From NCBI GenBank assembly GCA_019347645.1, contig JAHWKZ010000002.1, forward strand, positions 1 through 42,684: a stretch of DNA of 42,684 bases, read 5' to 3'. A program made the position numbers and the translations under genes. The DNA is from Gemmatimonadota bacterium (GTDB lineage Bacteria > Gemmatimonadota > Gemmatimonadetes > JACCXV01 > JAHWKZ01). This document shows, piece by piece, positions 19,204-28,173 of the stretch (its first letter is position 1; each line of letters starts with the position of its first letter). The notes beneath the pieces were generated by a model. It was not told where the DNA came from. It saw only the letters and a program-made list of their open reading frames with translations, and searched no databases.

Positions 19204-20498
19204 GCCCCCTCCTCCGCGCGCGCCTCGGGCTCCTCCTCCGGCGAGGCCGGGACCGCCCTGACCTTCACGATCCGCTTCCCCTCCACCCCCTCGACGACAA
19301 AGGTCCACCCCTCGACCGTCACGCTCTCGCCGCCCTCGGCGATCCGTCCCAGCTCGCGCGCCACCACCCCGCCGATCGTCTCCACCCCCTCGGCGTCGAT
19401 CCGCGTTCCGACGAGCTCGTTGAAGTCGTCGGCGTCCAGGCGACCGTCCAGGCGGAGCCCCCCGTCGGCAAGGGGCTCCACGAGCGGCTCCTCACGGTCG
19501 TACTCGTCCTGGATCTCGCCGACCAGCTCCTCGAGCACGTCCTCGAGGGTCACGATCCCGGCGGTGCCGCCGTACTCGTCGACCACCACGGCGAGATGGA
19601 TCCGGTCGCGCTGAAAGGCGCGCAGCAGATCGTCGATCTTCTTCGCCTCCGGTATGAAGGTCGCCTCGCGGAGCAGCGACTCGAGGTCGTCGGGCGGCCC
19701 GGCGTGACCGTGGACCACCGCCAGCAGGTCCTTGGCGTAGAGGATGCCCACGACGTCGTCCAGCGACTCCCGGTGGACCGGCACCCGGGAATGCTCGGCG
19801 CTCCGCACCGCGCGGACGGTCTCCTCCCACGAGGTCGATACCTCCACGCTGACCACGTCCGGCCGCGGCGTCATCACCTCCCGCACCGTCGTCCCGCCGA
19901 AGCTGAAGATCGAGGTGATCATCCGCCGGGCTCCGAGCTCCAGGTCGGTGCGGGCCGTGGTCTCGGCGACGATCGAGCGGACGTCCTCGCTCGTCATCGG
20001 CTCGGCGGTCGGACCGGGGCCAACCGCCCGGTCCCAGGCGCGCGAGAACGCGGCCAGGGCGACGATCACCGGCGAGAGGAGGGCCTGCCACGCCGACAGC
20101 CCCGACGCGCACCGCGCCGCCCACGCCCCCGGCCGATCGGCGGCCAGGGCCCTGGGCGCCATCTCCCCGATCACCAGGACCGCGAACGCGGTCGCCGCCA
20201 CCACCCCGGTGGCGGACGGCCATCCCGCCCCCCTCTCCATCAGCCAGACCGACCCGTAGCCCGCCACCGCCCCCGTCCACACCACGGCCAGGAGGTGACC
20301 CAGAGCGATGCCGTGGCGCAGACGGTCCGGCCGCGCGAGCAGACGCTCGACGCGCCCCCGGGCGGGACGCTCGGCGCCGGCGAACGCCTCCCCGGCGGGG
20401 GTGGAGAGGGCGAAGAAGGCGCTCTCGCAAGCCGCGAAGAAGGCGGCCGCGGCCAGGCCGGCCCCCGCGGCGGCGGCCAGCCCCAGCGCGAGGCTCAC
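19200..20498 (-). CDS. CNNM/CorC-HlyC family transporter-like protein (paralogue 2)
   Basis: The 432-aa protein has the same layout as its downstream neighbour: CNNM membrane domain (FFAACESAFFALS, VLVIGEMAPRALAADRPGAW), CBS pair (VREVMTPRPDVVSVEVSTSW and HLAVVVDEYGGTAGIVTLED) and CorC_HlyC domain (ETIGGVVARELGRIAEGGES). The EYGGTAGIVTLEDVLEELVG block is the classic HlyC/CorC signature. GTG start overlaps the ybeY stop. The phoH-pgpH-ybeY-corC order is widely conserved; the tandem duplication is common but not universal. Confidence 0.92.
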   Translation of the reverse strand: MSLALGLAAAAGAGLAAAAFFAACESAFFALSTPAGEAFAGAERPARGRVERLLARPDRLRHGIALGHLLAVVWTGAVAGYGSVWLMERGAGWPSATGVVAATAFAVLVIGEMAPRALAADRPGAWAARCASGLSAWQALLSPVIVALAAFSRAWDRAVGPGPTAEPMTSEDVRSIVAETTARTDLELGARRMITSIFSFGGTTVREVMTPRPDVVSVEVSTSWEETVRAVRSAEHSRVPVHRESLDDVVGILYAKDLLAVVHGHAGPPDDLESLLREATFIPEAKKIDDLLRAFQRDRIHLAVVVDEYGGTAGIVTLEDVLEELVGEIQDEYDREEPLVEPLADGGLRLDGRLDADDFNELVGTRIDAEGVETIGGVVARELGRIAEGGESVTVEGWTFVVEGVEGKRIVKVRAVPASPEEEPEARAEEGA

Positions 20499-20941
20499 GA
20501 GGACGCCGGACCCGGAAACGCGAGCTCGACCCAGGCCTCCTGTCGCTCCCGCATCACGCGGTCCGCCGCCGCGGTCTGGTGGTCGTGGCCGGCCAGGTGG
20601 AGCGCGCCGTGCACGAACAGCCGCCAGGCCTCGCGGGCCGGCGGCTCGCCACGCTCCTCGGCCTGCTCGACGGCTCGGTCGAGCGAGACGTAGATGTCCC
20701 CGTGAAGCCCTTCGGTGGCGTGCGGATCATACGGGAAGGCGAGGACGTCGGTGGGGCCGACCCGGCCGTGGAACCGCTCGTTCAGCGAGGCGATCTCGTC
20801 GTCGTCGACCAGCACGCAGTTCACCTCGCCTTCGTCGGCGATCCCTTCCTCGCGCAGCAGCGAGGCGAGGAGGTCGACCGGGAAGGGCTCGAGATCAGGC
20901 GGAGGGTCGACCGATGCGTGAAACAGGGCCCTCAGGGGCAT
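20495..20941 (-). CDS. ybeY: Endoribonuclease YbeY
   Basis: A zinc-dependent RNase for 16S rRNA 3'-end maturation and ribosome quality control. The 148-aa protein has the metal site HGALHLAGHDH (~residue 112) and the preceding DVLAFPYDP and GDIYVSLDRA blocks. ATG at 20941 is 47 bp inside the end of pgpH. Member of the phoH-pgpH-ybeY cluster. Confidence 0.93.
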   Translation of the reverse strand: MPLRALFHASVDPPPDLEPFPVDLLASLLREEGIADEGEVNCVLVDDDEIASLNERFHGRVGPTDVLAFPYDPHATEGLHGDIYVSLDRAVEQAEERGEPPAREAWRLFVHGALHLAGHDHQTAAADRVMRERQEAWVELAFPGPASS

Positions 20942-23186
20942 CCTCTCCCTCCTCGGAGCGCAGGGCGAGGGTCGGGTACTCGATCCTGTGATGGTGAATG
21001 CCGCCGAGCACCGAGACGAAGGCGTCCTCCAGGGCGGCCAGGTCCCGGAAGGTGAGGTCCGCCTGATCGAGCTGGCGCTGTTCCAGCTTCGTCTCGACGA
21101 TCCGTCGGATGGTCTCCCGGAACCGCTCCGGCGTCGGCTCGTGGAGGACCCGGCTCGCGGCCTCCACGGAGTCGGCGAGCATCACGACCGCGGTCTCCTT
21201 GGTCCTCGGCGAGGGTCCCGGATAGACGAATTCCCGCGACGGCCTCCCCTCGATCCGTCCGCGCTCGGCCTCTTCGCGCCAGAAGTAGTCGAGCCGGGTG
21301 GTGCCGTGGTGCTCGCGGATGAAGTCGAGCACGACCTCGGGAAGGCCGGCTGCGTTCGCCAGCTCCACCCCGTCCTCGACGTGACGCCGCACGATCCGGG
21401 CGGAGGCGCGCGGGGTGAGCGCGTTGTGGGGGTTCGCCCCGCTGCGCTGGTTCTCCACGAAGTACTCCGGCCGCTCCATCTTTCCGATGTCGTGGTAGTA
21501 CGCGCCCACCCGCGCCATGAGCGAGTTCGCGCCGATTCTCTCGGCGGCGGCCTCGGCGAGGTTGCCGACCAGGATCGAGTGGTGATACGTGCCCGGCGCC
21601 TCGAGGAGGAGCCGCTTCAGCAGCGGGCGGTTCAGGTCGGCCAGCTCGAGCAGCGTGAGGTCCGTCGTGCGGCCGGACGCCCACTCCAGGACCGGCATCA
21701 GTCCCATCGCGATGAACACGGCCACCGCCGCGCTCAGGAAGCCCCACCCCACGGCCACGCCGAAGTCGGTCCACGACCACAGCCGCAGCAGGGCGAGCGC
21801 CCCGAGCGCGACGGCGTGGCCGACCCCGATGAACAGCAGGGATTCATAGAAATCGGTCCGACGGCGGATCCGGCGCACGCTCCAGCCGCCCGCAAGGCCG
21901 CCGAAGAGACCCACCCACAGCAACGGGAACCCGAGGTCGCCCTGCGAGGCGAGGTAGACGACGAGGAACAGCGTCACCGCGACGCTCAGCCGCGTGTCCC
22001 ACAGCACGGCCACGAGCACCGACGCCAGCGCGATCGGCGCGGCGAACGGCGGAATGGCGTCGACCCCGTCGACGAACGCCCCCAGCGCCACGATCAGCGA
22101 CCACACGACGACGACGACCGTGAGCGCCCGAAAGTCGTCGAACACGTCGCGGCGGTAGGTGAAGAGGTAGAAGCCGAACAGCAGGAGGATCGAAGCCGAC
22201 AGCAGCAGCCGCCCCAACGCCACTCTCAGGTCCTCGGGGCTGAATCCGCTCCGGCGGCGCTCGAGCTCGGACCGCAGCGCCGCTACCCTCCGCTCCTGTT
22301 GCGGGGTCACCCGGGTGTGGGCGCCGACGATCAGCTCCCCCTCCAGCACCTCGCTCTCGATGGGATCCACCTCGGCGCGCGCCTCGGCGCGACGCACCAC
22401 GGTCAGTCCCGCCCGAGGGCGGAGGTTGGGCGACAGCAGGCCGGGAAGCAGCTGGAGGGCGAGCCGCCGGAGGTCGGGCTCCAGCTCGGGGGCGCGCCGC
22501 TCGAGCGTGGGGATCTCCGCGCCGGGCCGCAGCGCGATCACCTCGGAGCGCGGGACGAGGATCTCCTCGCCCCCGGGATGCTGGACGGCGATCTGAGCGC
22601 TGGCGATGTTCGCCATCGCCTCCGCGTTCACCAGCCAGGCGCCGACGTAGACGTCGGGGAACACCTCGCCCGCGAAGGCGAGGAGACGGCGGCGCACGGC
22701 CGGGTCGCCCAGCGCGCGGAGCTCGGTGGTGCGCAGCCCCAGCCCCCGCCCGTCGACGCGGTTTAGGGGCTCCAGCCGCTCCGCCTCGGCCTCCGGCCCC
22801 ACCTCGGCCTCGGCCACCCGGTCCAGGTACGCCTCGAAGCGAGCGAGCGCCGAATCGGCGGCCGACGACACCACCGAGAAGACCGGAGGCACCGTGAGCG
22901 CCGCTTGCTCCCGACGCCGCTCGAGGTCCTCCTGGGCCCGCGGCACGGCGAAGTCGACCGGCGCGATCACGTCCTCGGCGGCCACCGTCCCGGAGCGCAC
23001 GACCGGCACGTCGCGCACCCGGCTAGGCGGAAAGAGCGCGAGGGTCAACAGCGCCACGATCGCCACCAGGCCGGCGCGGACCACCAGGTCCCGCGATCCG
23101 GTGGGGTCGCCGGAGGGGCGCCAGCGGGCGAAGGTCTCCCCGGCGCGCTCGATCGCGCGGGCCAGCCGGCCGCCGTCCTCCGTCAC
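20895..23186 (-). CDS. pgpH: 7TM-HD (PgpH-type) cyclic-di-AMP phosphodiesterase-like protein
   Basis: The 763-aa inner-membrane protein has one N-terminal helix (VVRAGLVAIVALLTLALFPP), a large extracytoplasmic 7TMR-HDED domain (~residues 60-320), seven C-terminal-half helices, and a cytoplasmic HD domain. HD motifs are YHHSILVGNLAEAAAERIGA, RVGAYYHDIGKMERPEYF, HVEDGVELA and REHHGTTRLDYFW. PgpH of Firmicutes hydrolyses c-di-AMP; substrate in this lineage is inferred. GTG start is 19 bp after the phoH stop. Confidence 0.9.
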   Translation of the reverse strand: MTEDGGRLARAIERAGETFARWRPSGDPTGSRDLVVRAGLVAIVALLTLALFPPSRVRDVPVVRSGTVAAEDVIAPVDFAVPRAQEDLERRREQAALTVPPVFSVVSSAADSALARFEAYLDRVAEAEVGPEAEAERLEPLNRVDGRGLGLRTTELRALGDPAVRRRLLAFAGEVFPDVYVGAWLVNAEAMANIASAQIAVQHPGGEEILVPRSEVIALRPGAEIPTLERRAPELEPDLRRLALQLLPGLLSPNLRPRAGLTVVRRAEARAEVDPIESEVLEGELIVGAHTRVTPQQERRVAALRSELERRRSGFSPEDLRVALGRLLLSASILLLFGFYLFTYRRDVFDDFRALTVVVVVWSLIVALGAFVDGVDAIPPFAAPIALASVLVAVLWDTRLSVAVTLFLVVYLASQGDLGFPLLWVGLFGGLAGGWSVRRIRRRTDFYESLLFIGVGHAVALGALALLRLWSWTDFGVAVGWGFLSAAVAVFIAMGLMPVLEWASGRTTDLTLLELADLNRPLLKRLLLEAPGTYHHSILVGNLAEAAAERIGANSLMARVGAYYHDIGKMERPEYFVENQRSGANPHNALTPRASARIVRRHVEDGVELANAAGLPEVVLDFIREHHGTTRLDYFWREEAERGRIEGRPSREFVYPGPSPRTKETAVVMLADSVEAASRVLHEPTPERFRETIRRIVETKLEQRQLDQADLTFRDLAALEDAFVSVLGGIHHHRIEYPTLALRSEEGEDAPEGPVSRIGRPSA

Positions 23187-23205
23187 GACGGGCGCTCCCG
23201 GCGGC

Positions 23206-24207
23206 TCATTCGGCGTTCGATCCGGACGCCGTCTCCCGCTCGACGGAGGAACCCTCGTACGCTTCCAGGATCTTCTTCACCAGGGCGTGACGGATGACGT
23301 CACGGCCGCTGAGATAGACGAACTCGATGCCCTCGATGCCGGTGAGGATGCGCTCGATCTGCAGCAGCCCGCTCTCCTCTCGGAAGGGGAGATCGACCTG
23401 GGTCTTGTCCCCGGTGATCACCGCGCGGGAGTTCAGCCCCAGCCGCGTCAGGAACATCTTCATCTGGTTGGTGGTCGCATTCTGCGCCTCGTCGAGGATC
23501 ACGAACGCGTCGGCCAGGGTGCGGCCGCGCATGTAGGCCAGCGGCGCGATCTCGATGACCCGCGTCTCCAGGAAGCGGCGCACCTTGTCCGGCGGCAGCA
23601 TGTCCTCGAGCGCGTCGTAGAGGGGGCGCAGGTAGGGGTCGACCTTCTCCTGCAGATCCCCGGGCAGGAACCCCAGCGTCTCGCCGGCCTCCACGGCGGG
23701 CCGTGCGAGGATGATCCGGCGAACCTGCTTCTTGTGGAGGGCGTCGATCGCCATGGCGACCGCCAGGTAGGTCTTTCCGGTGCCGGCCGGTCCGATCGAG
23801 ACCACGATGTCGTGGGCGGCGATCGCGCGAAGATAGGCGTCCTGGCCGCGCGTCTTGGGCTTTATGATCTTCTGCGTTCCGCGGACGACGACCTTGCCGG
23901 CCTCCAGCCGACTCAGCGCCTCTCCCCCCTTCTCGTCGAGCTCGTGGAAATAGCGGGTGATGTCGGAGGCGTCGAATCCCGAGCCGGTCTGGATGAGCTC
24001 GATCAGATGCTCCACGAGAATGGCCGCGCGCTCGACGTCGGACGGGTCGCCCTGGACCCGGAGCTCGCCTCCGCGGACGACGAGGCGCGTTCCGGTCAGA
24101 GCCTCGACCCGCTTGAGATTGCGATCGCCGGTTCCGAAGAGGGTGAGCTGGTCGACGCCGCCCAGGGGGATGGAGCGGGTCGCGGAAGACGTGTCGGTGG
24201 GGCTCAT
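23206..24207 (-). CDS. phoH: PhoH-like ATPase
   Basis: A 333-aa cytoplasmic P-loop ATPase linked to RNA metabolism; PhoH genes often pair with ybeY. Walker A is VVSIGPAGTGKTYLAVAMAI, Walker B FVILDEAQNATTNQMKMFLT, and RPAVEAGETLGFLPGDLQEK is the family block. An N-terminal KH-like region precedes it. ATG at 24207 is preferred over the ATG at 24321 because a promoter lies between them. Only ~6 nt may separate the transcript start from ATG. First gene of a ten-gene operon running to 12690. Confidence 0.93.
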   Translation of the reverse strand: MSPTDTSSATRSIPLGGVDQLTLFGTGDRNLKRVEALTGTRLVVRGGELRVQGDPSDVERAAILVEHLIELIQTGSGFDASDITRYFHELDEKGGEALSRLEAGKVVVRGTQKIIKPKTRGQDAYLRAIAAHDIVVSIGPAGTGKTYLAVAMAIDALHKKQVRRIILARPAVEAGETLGFLPGDLQEKVDPYLRPLYDALEDMLPPDKVRRFLETRVIEIAPLAYMRGRTLADAFVILDEAQNATTNQMKMFLTRLGLNSRAVITGDKTQVDLPFREESGLLQIERILTGIEGIEFVYLSGRDVIRHALVKKILEAYEGSSVERETASGSNAE

Positions 24208-24468
24208 CGAGTCGGATGCAGTGTACGCCCGTCTTTTCGCCCGCGTCAACCGATCTTCGACCCGGACGCGCGGCGGACGAAGAACACGACGCGGCGCAGG
24301 GCGGGAAGGCTCCCGTCCCATCGATCGACCGCGCGCGACATCGGGTCTCCCTCGACGTCGGCCAAGGCGTGGTCCCTCCGCTTCACGAGATCCTAGAGTA
24401 CGGCGACGGAGCCTGGCCCCGCAAGGCCGGCGAACGGGAGAGGGTCCACCCCCTGTCGGGTGCCTGCG
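24208..24468 (-). other. aspS-phoH intergenic stretch
   Basis: Besides the phoH promoter, this stretch has a possible 46-codon minus ORF (GTG 24386, stop 24246-24248; MKRRDHALADVEGDPMSRAV at its start) with an AGGA five bases ahead. It resembles no family I know, ends inside the phoH promoter and may be chance. No clear terminator follows aspS. Confidence 0.3.
24220..24249 (-). promoter_or_regulatory. Promoter of the phoH ten-gene operon
   Basis: Minus-strand TTGACG (24249-24244) and TACACT (24225-24220) are spaced by 18 bp. The -10 box ends 12 nt before the phoH ATG, with no Shine-Dalgarno between, so the mRNA leader would be about 5-6 nt. Confidence 0.6.
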
Positions 24469-26292
24469 TCATCGGGATTCGTCCACGCCGGCCTCCTCGG
24501 GGGCGACCACGCGCAGGTGGAGCTCCTCCAGGACCTCGGGGTCGGCGGCCGACGGAGCGCCCTCCATAAGGGCCGCGGCGCTCGTCGTCTTGGGGAAGGC
24601 GATCACCTCGCGCAGGCTCGCCGCTCCGACGAGGAGCATCACGGTGCGGTCCAGGCCGGCCGCGAACCCCCCGTGCGGGGGCGCCCCGTACTCGAGGGCC
24701 TCGAGCAGGAAGCCGAACTTCTCCCGCGCCTCGTCCCGGCCGATTCCCAGCAGCTCGAGGACCCGCTCCTGGACCGCGCGCTCGTGGATCCGGATCGACC
24801 CGCCGCCGAGCTCGAAGCCGTTCAGGACGAAGTCGTACGCCTGGGCCTCGATGGTGAGAGGGTCCTGCGCCTCCAGGCCCTCCAGGCCTCCCCGCGGCGC
24901 GGTGAACGGGTGGTGGCTGGGGGTGATGCCGCCCCGGGGATCCGCCTCGAAGAGCGGGAAGTCGACGATCCAGAGCGGTCGCCAGGCGGCCTCCTCGAGC
25001 CATCCCCTCTCGTGGCCCAGGTGGACCCGCATCGCGCCCATCGCCGGGAGCGCGCGCATCGGCTCGTCGGCCACCGCCAGGAGCAGGTCGCCCGGCTCGG
25101 CGCCGGCCTCCGCTCCGGCCCGCTCCCAGCGCGAGGCCTCCACGAACTTGTCGATCGAGGAGGTCCATCCCTCCTCCATCCGCTTGGCCCAGACCAGGCC
25201 CCTGGCGCCGCTCGACCGGGCCAGCTCGGTCCACCGGTCGAGCTGGCTACGGGAGGCGTCCGCGCCGGCGGCGACCTTCAGCGCGACGATCCGGCCGCCG
25301 CCCTCGACGACCGAATCGAAGATACGGAAGCCCGTGTCCCGGAACGCGTCGGTGATTTCGGTCAGCTCCTGGGGGATCCGGAGGTCCGGACGATCGCTGC
25401 CGTAGCGCCGCATCGCCTCCTCCCACCTCAACCGCGGGACCTCGCCGAGATCCACTCCCAGGCAGGCGGAGAAGAGGTGGCGGTAGAGCCCCTCGATCGT
25501 CCGCAGGACGTCCTGCTCCTCGACGAACGCCATCTCCACGTCGATCTGGGTGAACTCGGGCTGGCGGTCGGCGCGGAGGTCCTCGTCGCGGAAGCAGCGG
25601 GCGATCTGGAAATAGCGGTCGAAGCCCGCGATCATGAGCAGCTGCTTGTAGAGCTGGGGGGACTGCGGAAGCGCGTAGAACTCGCCGGGATGGACCCGGC
25701 TCGGGACCAGGTAGTCGCGGGCGCCTTCGGGCGTCCGGCGCGTCAACATCGGCGTCTCGATCTCCCAGAAGCCGAGGTCGTCGAAGTACACGCGGGACTC
25801 GAGCGTCGCGCGGTGGCGCATCCCGTAGTTCGCCGCCAGCCCGGGGCGCCGGAGCTCGAGAAAGCGCCACTTGAGCCGCAGGTCCTCGGCGACCTCCCCA
25901 CCCTCCTTCTCCACGTCGACCGGAAAGGGCGGGGTCCTCGATGCGGCGAGCAGACGGCACCGGGAGACGCGGACCTCAACGGCACCGGTGGCCATGTCCG
26001 GGTTGGCGGTGCCCTGCGGCCGCTCGACGACCTCGCCCTCGATCCGGACCACGTCCTCGGCCCGGAGTCGCTCGACTACGCCGAACGCCGCCTCGTCCAG
26101 GCGCTCTGGATCCGCCACGCACTGCACGATTCCCCATCGGTCGCGCAGGTCGATGAAGACCAGACCGCCGTGATCCCGCCGGCGGTGCACCCATCCGCAG
26201 AGCGTCACGGCCGTACCCGCGTCCCCCGCGCCGAGCGTCCCAGCCGCGCGGCTCCGCAGCGCGGTCGACAGAGCGTCATCGGGTGTCTTCAT
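24469..26292 (-). CDS. aspS: Aspartyl-tRNA synthetase
   Basis: Class II synthetase charging tRNA-Asp (and possibly tRNA-Asn). The 607-aa protein has the OB anticodon domain (CGWVHRRRDHGGLVFIDLRD), the motif 2 loop FQIARCFRDEDLRADRQPEF, QIDVEMAF, the bacterial GAD insertion (~residues 290-420) and motif 3 GLDRTVMLLVGAASLREVIA. The GAD domain marks the bacterial type. The ATG at 26292 overlaps the VanZ gene's stop (ATGA). Whether it is discriminating cannot be told by eye. Confidence 0.96.
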   Translation of the reverse strand: MKTPDDALSTALRSRAAGTLGAGDAGTAVTLCGWVHRRRDHGGLVFIDLRDRWGIVQCVADPERLDEAAFGVVERLRAEDVVRIEGEVVERPQGTANPDMATGAVEVRVSRCRLLAASRTPPFPVDVEKEGGEVAEDLRLKWRFLELRRPGLAANYGMRHRATLESRVYFDDLGFWEIETPMLTRRTPEGARDYLVPSRVHPGEFYALPQSPQLYKQLLMIAGFDRYFQIARCFRDEDLRADRQPEFTQIDVEMAFVEEQDVLRTIEGLYRHLFSACLGVDLGEVPRLRWEEAMRRYGSDRPDLRIPQELTEITDAFRDTGFRIFDSVVEGGGRIVALKVAAGADASRSQLDRWTELARSSGARGLVWAKRMEEGWTSSIDKFVEASRWERAGAEAGAEPGDLLLAVADEPMRALPAMGAMRVHLGHERGWLEEAAWRPLWIVDFPLFEADPRGGITPSHHPFTAPRGGLEGLEAQDPLTIEAQAYDFVLNGFELGGGSIRIHERAVQERVLELLGIGRDEAREKFGFLLEALEYGAPPHGGFAAGLDRTVMLLVGAASLREVIAFPKTTSAAALMEGAPSAADPEVLEELHLRVVAPEEAGVDESR

Positions 26293-26657
26293 CGGCCCTC
26301 TTCGATGGGTTTCGCCTCTCCTCGTACCGCCACGATCGCGGCGCCCGCCACCGCCCCGATCGCGTCGGCCATCCAGTCTCCCAGGCTGGCATCGCGCCCG
26401 ACCGCCGACTGGACCCCTTCGACGCCCGCCCCGTACAGCGCCGCGAGCGCCACCGCCGACCCCCATGCCGTGGCCGGGCTCGCCCCCGAACGCCGCGCCG
26501 CCCGGGCGGCGAGCCATCCGAGGACGGCGTAGAAAGCGGCATGGGCCCACTTGTCGGCCCCGATGGGGACCTCCACGTCCGGCGCCGCGATGGGGGCGAT
26601 GGACACCACCGCGACCGCCGCCATCCAGAGCGCCACCAGACCCCAGGCGGCGATCAT
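26289..26657 (-). CDS. VanZ-like membrane protein
   Basis: The 122-aa protein has three to four hydrophobic helices and the VanZ pattern: ADKWAHAAFYAVLGWLAARA (the DKxxH motif) and GVEGVQSAVGRDASLGDWMA, including the E..Q....R....D..... signature. VanZ proteins are implicated in envelope phenotypes such as teicoplanin resistance, but the mechanism is unknown. Translationally coupled to aspS through ATGA. Confidence 0.82.
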   Translation of the reverse strand: MIAAWGLVALWMAAVAVVSIAPIAAPDVEVPIGADKWAHAAFYAVLGWLAARAARRSGASPATAWGSAVALAALYGAGVEGVQSAVGRDASLGDWMADAIGAVAGAAIVAVRGEAKPIEEGR

Positions 26658-26676
26658 CGAGGGATGCGGCCGATCA

Positions 26677-26706
26677 ACGATACTCCGCCCGACGGTGGCC
26701 CACCAA
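26677..26706 (-). promoter_or_regulatory. Possible promoter of the vanZ-aspS pair
   Basis: Minus-strand TTGGTG (26706-26701) and TATCGT (26682-26677) are 18 bp apart and end 19 nt before the ATG at 26657. The boxes lie in the 55-bp gap after the preceding gene. Confidence 0.4.
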
Positions 26707-26712
26707 TCGGCG

Positions 26713-27552
26713 TCAATACAGTCGCTCCGCCCGCGCGCTCAACGTTTGGCGGCTCGGGATCGCCACGCTCCCGCGATCGGAATCCATGAGGAAGAGCGTG
26801 GACTCGAGGACCTGCTCCTGCTCGTGGAGGGCGAACAGCTCTTCGGCCGGATCGTACAGGTAGCTCCCGCGCACCTCGCCGGATCCTTCGAGGGAGATCC
26901 GGGACCCGTCGACGGTCCCGGAGCCCCCCACCTCGATGTCGCCCCGGTACTCGACGGGGATCACCGGTCGGCCAGCGAGGGCGGCGGTGTCGCCCACGGT
27001 GAACCTCACCACCGTCCGCACCTCGGCGGTCACTCCCCGCAGGACCTCGGTCACCGTCAGCGTGTCGGTCCAGGTGACGCCGGGGGGCGCGGCGCCGGTC
27101 GGGAGGTGAGGCAGGAAAGCGGCCGCGGCACGTTCCACGTACTGGGACCCGAGCCCGGGCGTCACGATTCCGGAGGCGATCGCATCCAGGACGACGCCCT
27201 GGGGGGTGGTGGCGAGCGTCACGACGGTGCCCCGCAGGCCCTCCGTCCGAGGGGTCGGGAAGGCTCCCTGGATCCGCAACGTCAGCTCGTCGAAACCGAG
27301 CCGCCACAGCTGGCGCGGCCCGGGGCTCAAGAGGGTGAGCCGCACCAGCCCGGAGGACTCGAGGGTATAGTGGTTCTCGCGCTCGAGCACCTGCTGTGTG
27401 ACGACGAGCGAAGTCGCGGTCCGGTACCGGAACGCCTCGCCTTGCGTCGGCTCGTAGGCCATCGACTGCGCCGGCGAGGAGCCCGCCCCCGCGGCCAGTG
27501 TCAGCGCCGCGAGCGCGGCGGGAGCGAGCGTCAGCCGCAGTCCCTTACGCAC
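26713..27552 (-). CDS. Exported beta-rich protein of unknown function
   Basis: GTG start at 27552 gives a 279-aa product with a signal peptide (MRKGLRLTLAPAALAALTLA, cleavage near SPAQS). The rest alternates short hydrophobic and Thr/Arg-rich strands with no Cys and no catalytic motif, e.g. EAFRYRTATSLVVTQQVL and GEVRGSYLYDPAEELFAL, where a final strand resembles lipid-binding or DUF6263-like beta proteins. Overlaps the upstream lytic transglycosylase gene by 22 bp, so both are likely co-expressed in the envelope. No function inferred. Confidence 0.75.
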   Translation of the reverse strand: MRKGLRLTLAPAALAALTLAAGAGSSPAQSMAYEPTQGEAFRYRTATSLVVTQQVLERENHYTLESSGLVRLTLLSPGPRQLWRLGFDELTLRIQGAFPTPRTEGLRGTVVTLATTPQGVVLDAIASGIVTPGLGSQYVERAAAAFLPHLPTGAAPPGVTWTDTLTVTEVLRGVTAEVRTVVRFTVGDTAALAGRPVIPVEYRGDIEVGGSGTVDGSRISLEGSGEVRGSYLYDPAEELFALHEQEQVLESTLFLMDSDRGSVAIPSRQTLSARAERLY

Positions 27553-28103
27553 CGGGCGAGGATTTGCGACGCGTAGTCCGCGGAGGGCCGCCGACCGGCC
27601 TTCAGGATCCGGCTCAGCCGGCCGCGACCCATGTTGTAGGCGAGGAGCCCCAGCGACCGGTCCCCGAAGTGCTCGGTCTCCCGCTTCAGGTGGGCGAGTC
27701 CGATGCGGAGGTTCACCTCCGGTCGGAAGAGCTGGCTGGAAGTCACCCCGCGCTCGTAGGCGCGGGCCGTGGACAGCTTGATCTGCATCAAGCCCAGCTC
27801 CCCGTTCCGACCCACGGCGCGCGCGTCGAAGCCGCTCTCGACGGCGATCAGGCCGAAGGCGATCTCCGGATTCACGCCCGCCCGCTTCGACTGCTCGACG
27901 ACGAGCCGGGCGAGTTCCATGTCGATGCCGTACCGCTCCGCATACCGTCGGTCTCGCCTCTCGGCGGCGTTCGCGGCCGGAGGTGACGGTTTCACGACCC
28001 GCGTCGCCGGCTCGCTCCTCTCTCCCGAGAAGGCGCTGGGACCGAGGAACACCGTCGCAGCCGTAAGCATGGCGGCGCATCCGATCAAATGTATCGTGGA
28101 CAT
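27531..28103 (-). CDS. Secreted lytic transglycosylase (SLT/lysozyme-like)
   Basis: Cleaves the glycan strands of peptidoglycan. The 190-aa product has a signal peptide (MSTIHLIGCAAMLTAATVFL) and a C-terminal SLT domain: the catalytic Glu in FGLIAVESGFDARAVGRNGE, then LGLMQIKLSTARAYERG, and LLAYNMGRGRLSRIL. The ATG sits 46 nt after a terminator-like hairpin in the leader (28173-28150). Its first codons and Shine-Dalgarno region closely match those of the 46-aa gene at 28764, so the two 5' regions are related. Confidence 0.88.
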   Translation of the reverse strand: MSTIHLIGCAAMLTAATVFLGPSAFSGERSEPATRVVKPSPPAANAAERRDRRYAERYGIDMELARLVVEQSKRAGVNPEIAFGLIAVESGFDARAVGRNGELGLMQIKLSTARAYERGVTSSQLFRPEVNLRIGLAHLKRETEHFGDRSLGLLAYNMGRGRLSRILKAGRRPSADYASQILARCVRDCG

Positions 28104-28149
28104 CGTCTCTACCTCGTTGGATCCGAATTCGGAACTTCCATGATGGACG

Positions 28150-28173
28150 AAAAAAAAGACCGGGTGACCGGCC
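28150..28173 (-). terminator. Attenuator-like intrinsic terminator in the transglycosylase leader
   Basis: Minus strand: GGCCGG-TCAC-CCGGTC (6-bp stem with one G-U pair) followed by eight T. The reverse direction has an A-C mismatch and no U-tract, so direction is clear. It ends 46 nt before the ATG at 28103. Upstream, GAAGATC-GTCG-GATCTTC (28224-28241) is a second perfect 7-bp hairpin. Confidence 0.6.

Noticed and set aside
24246..24386. 46-codon minus ORF before phoH
   Set aside because: Has an AGGA before its GTG but resembles nothing known and ends in the phoH promoter; kept only as a note on the intergenic stretch.
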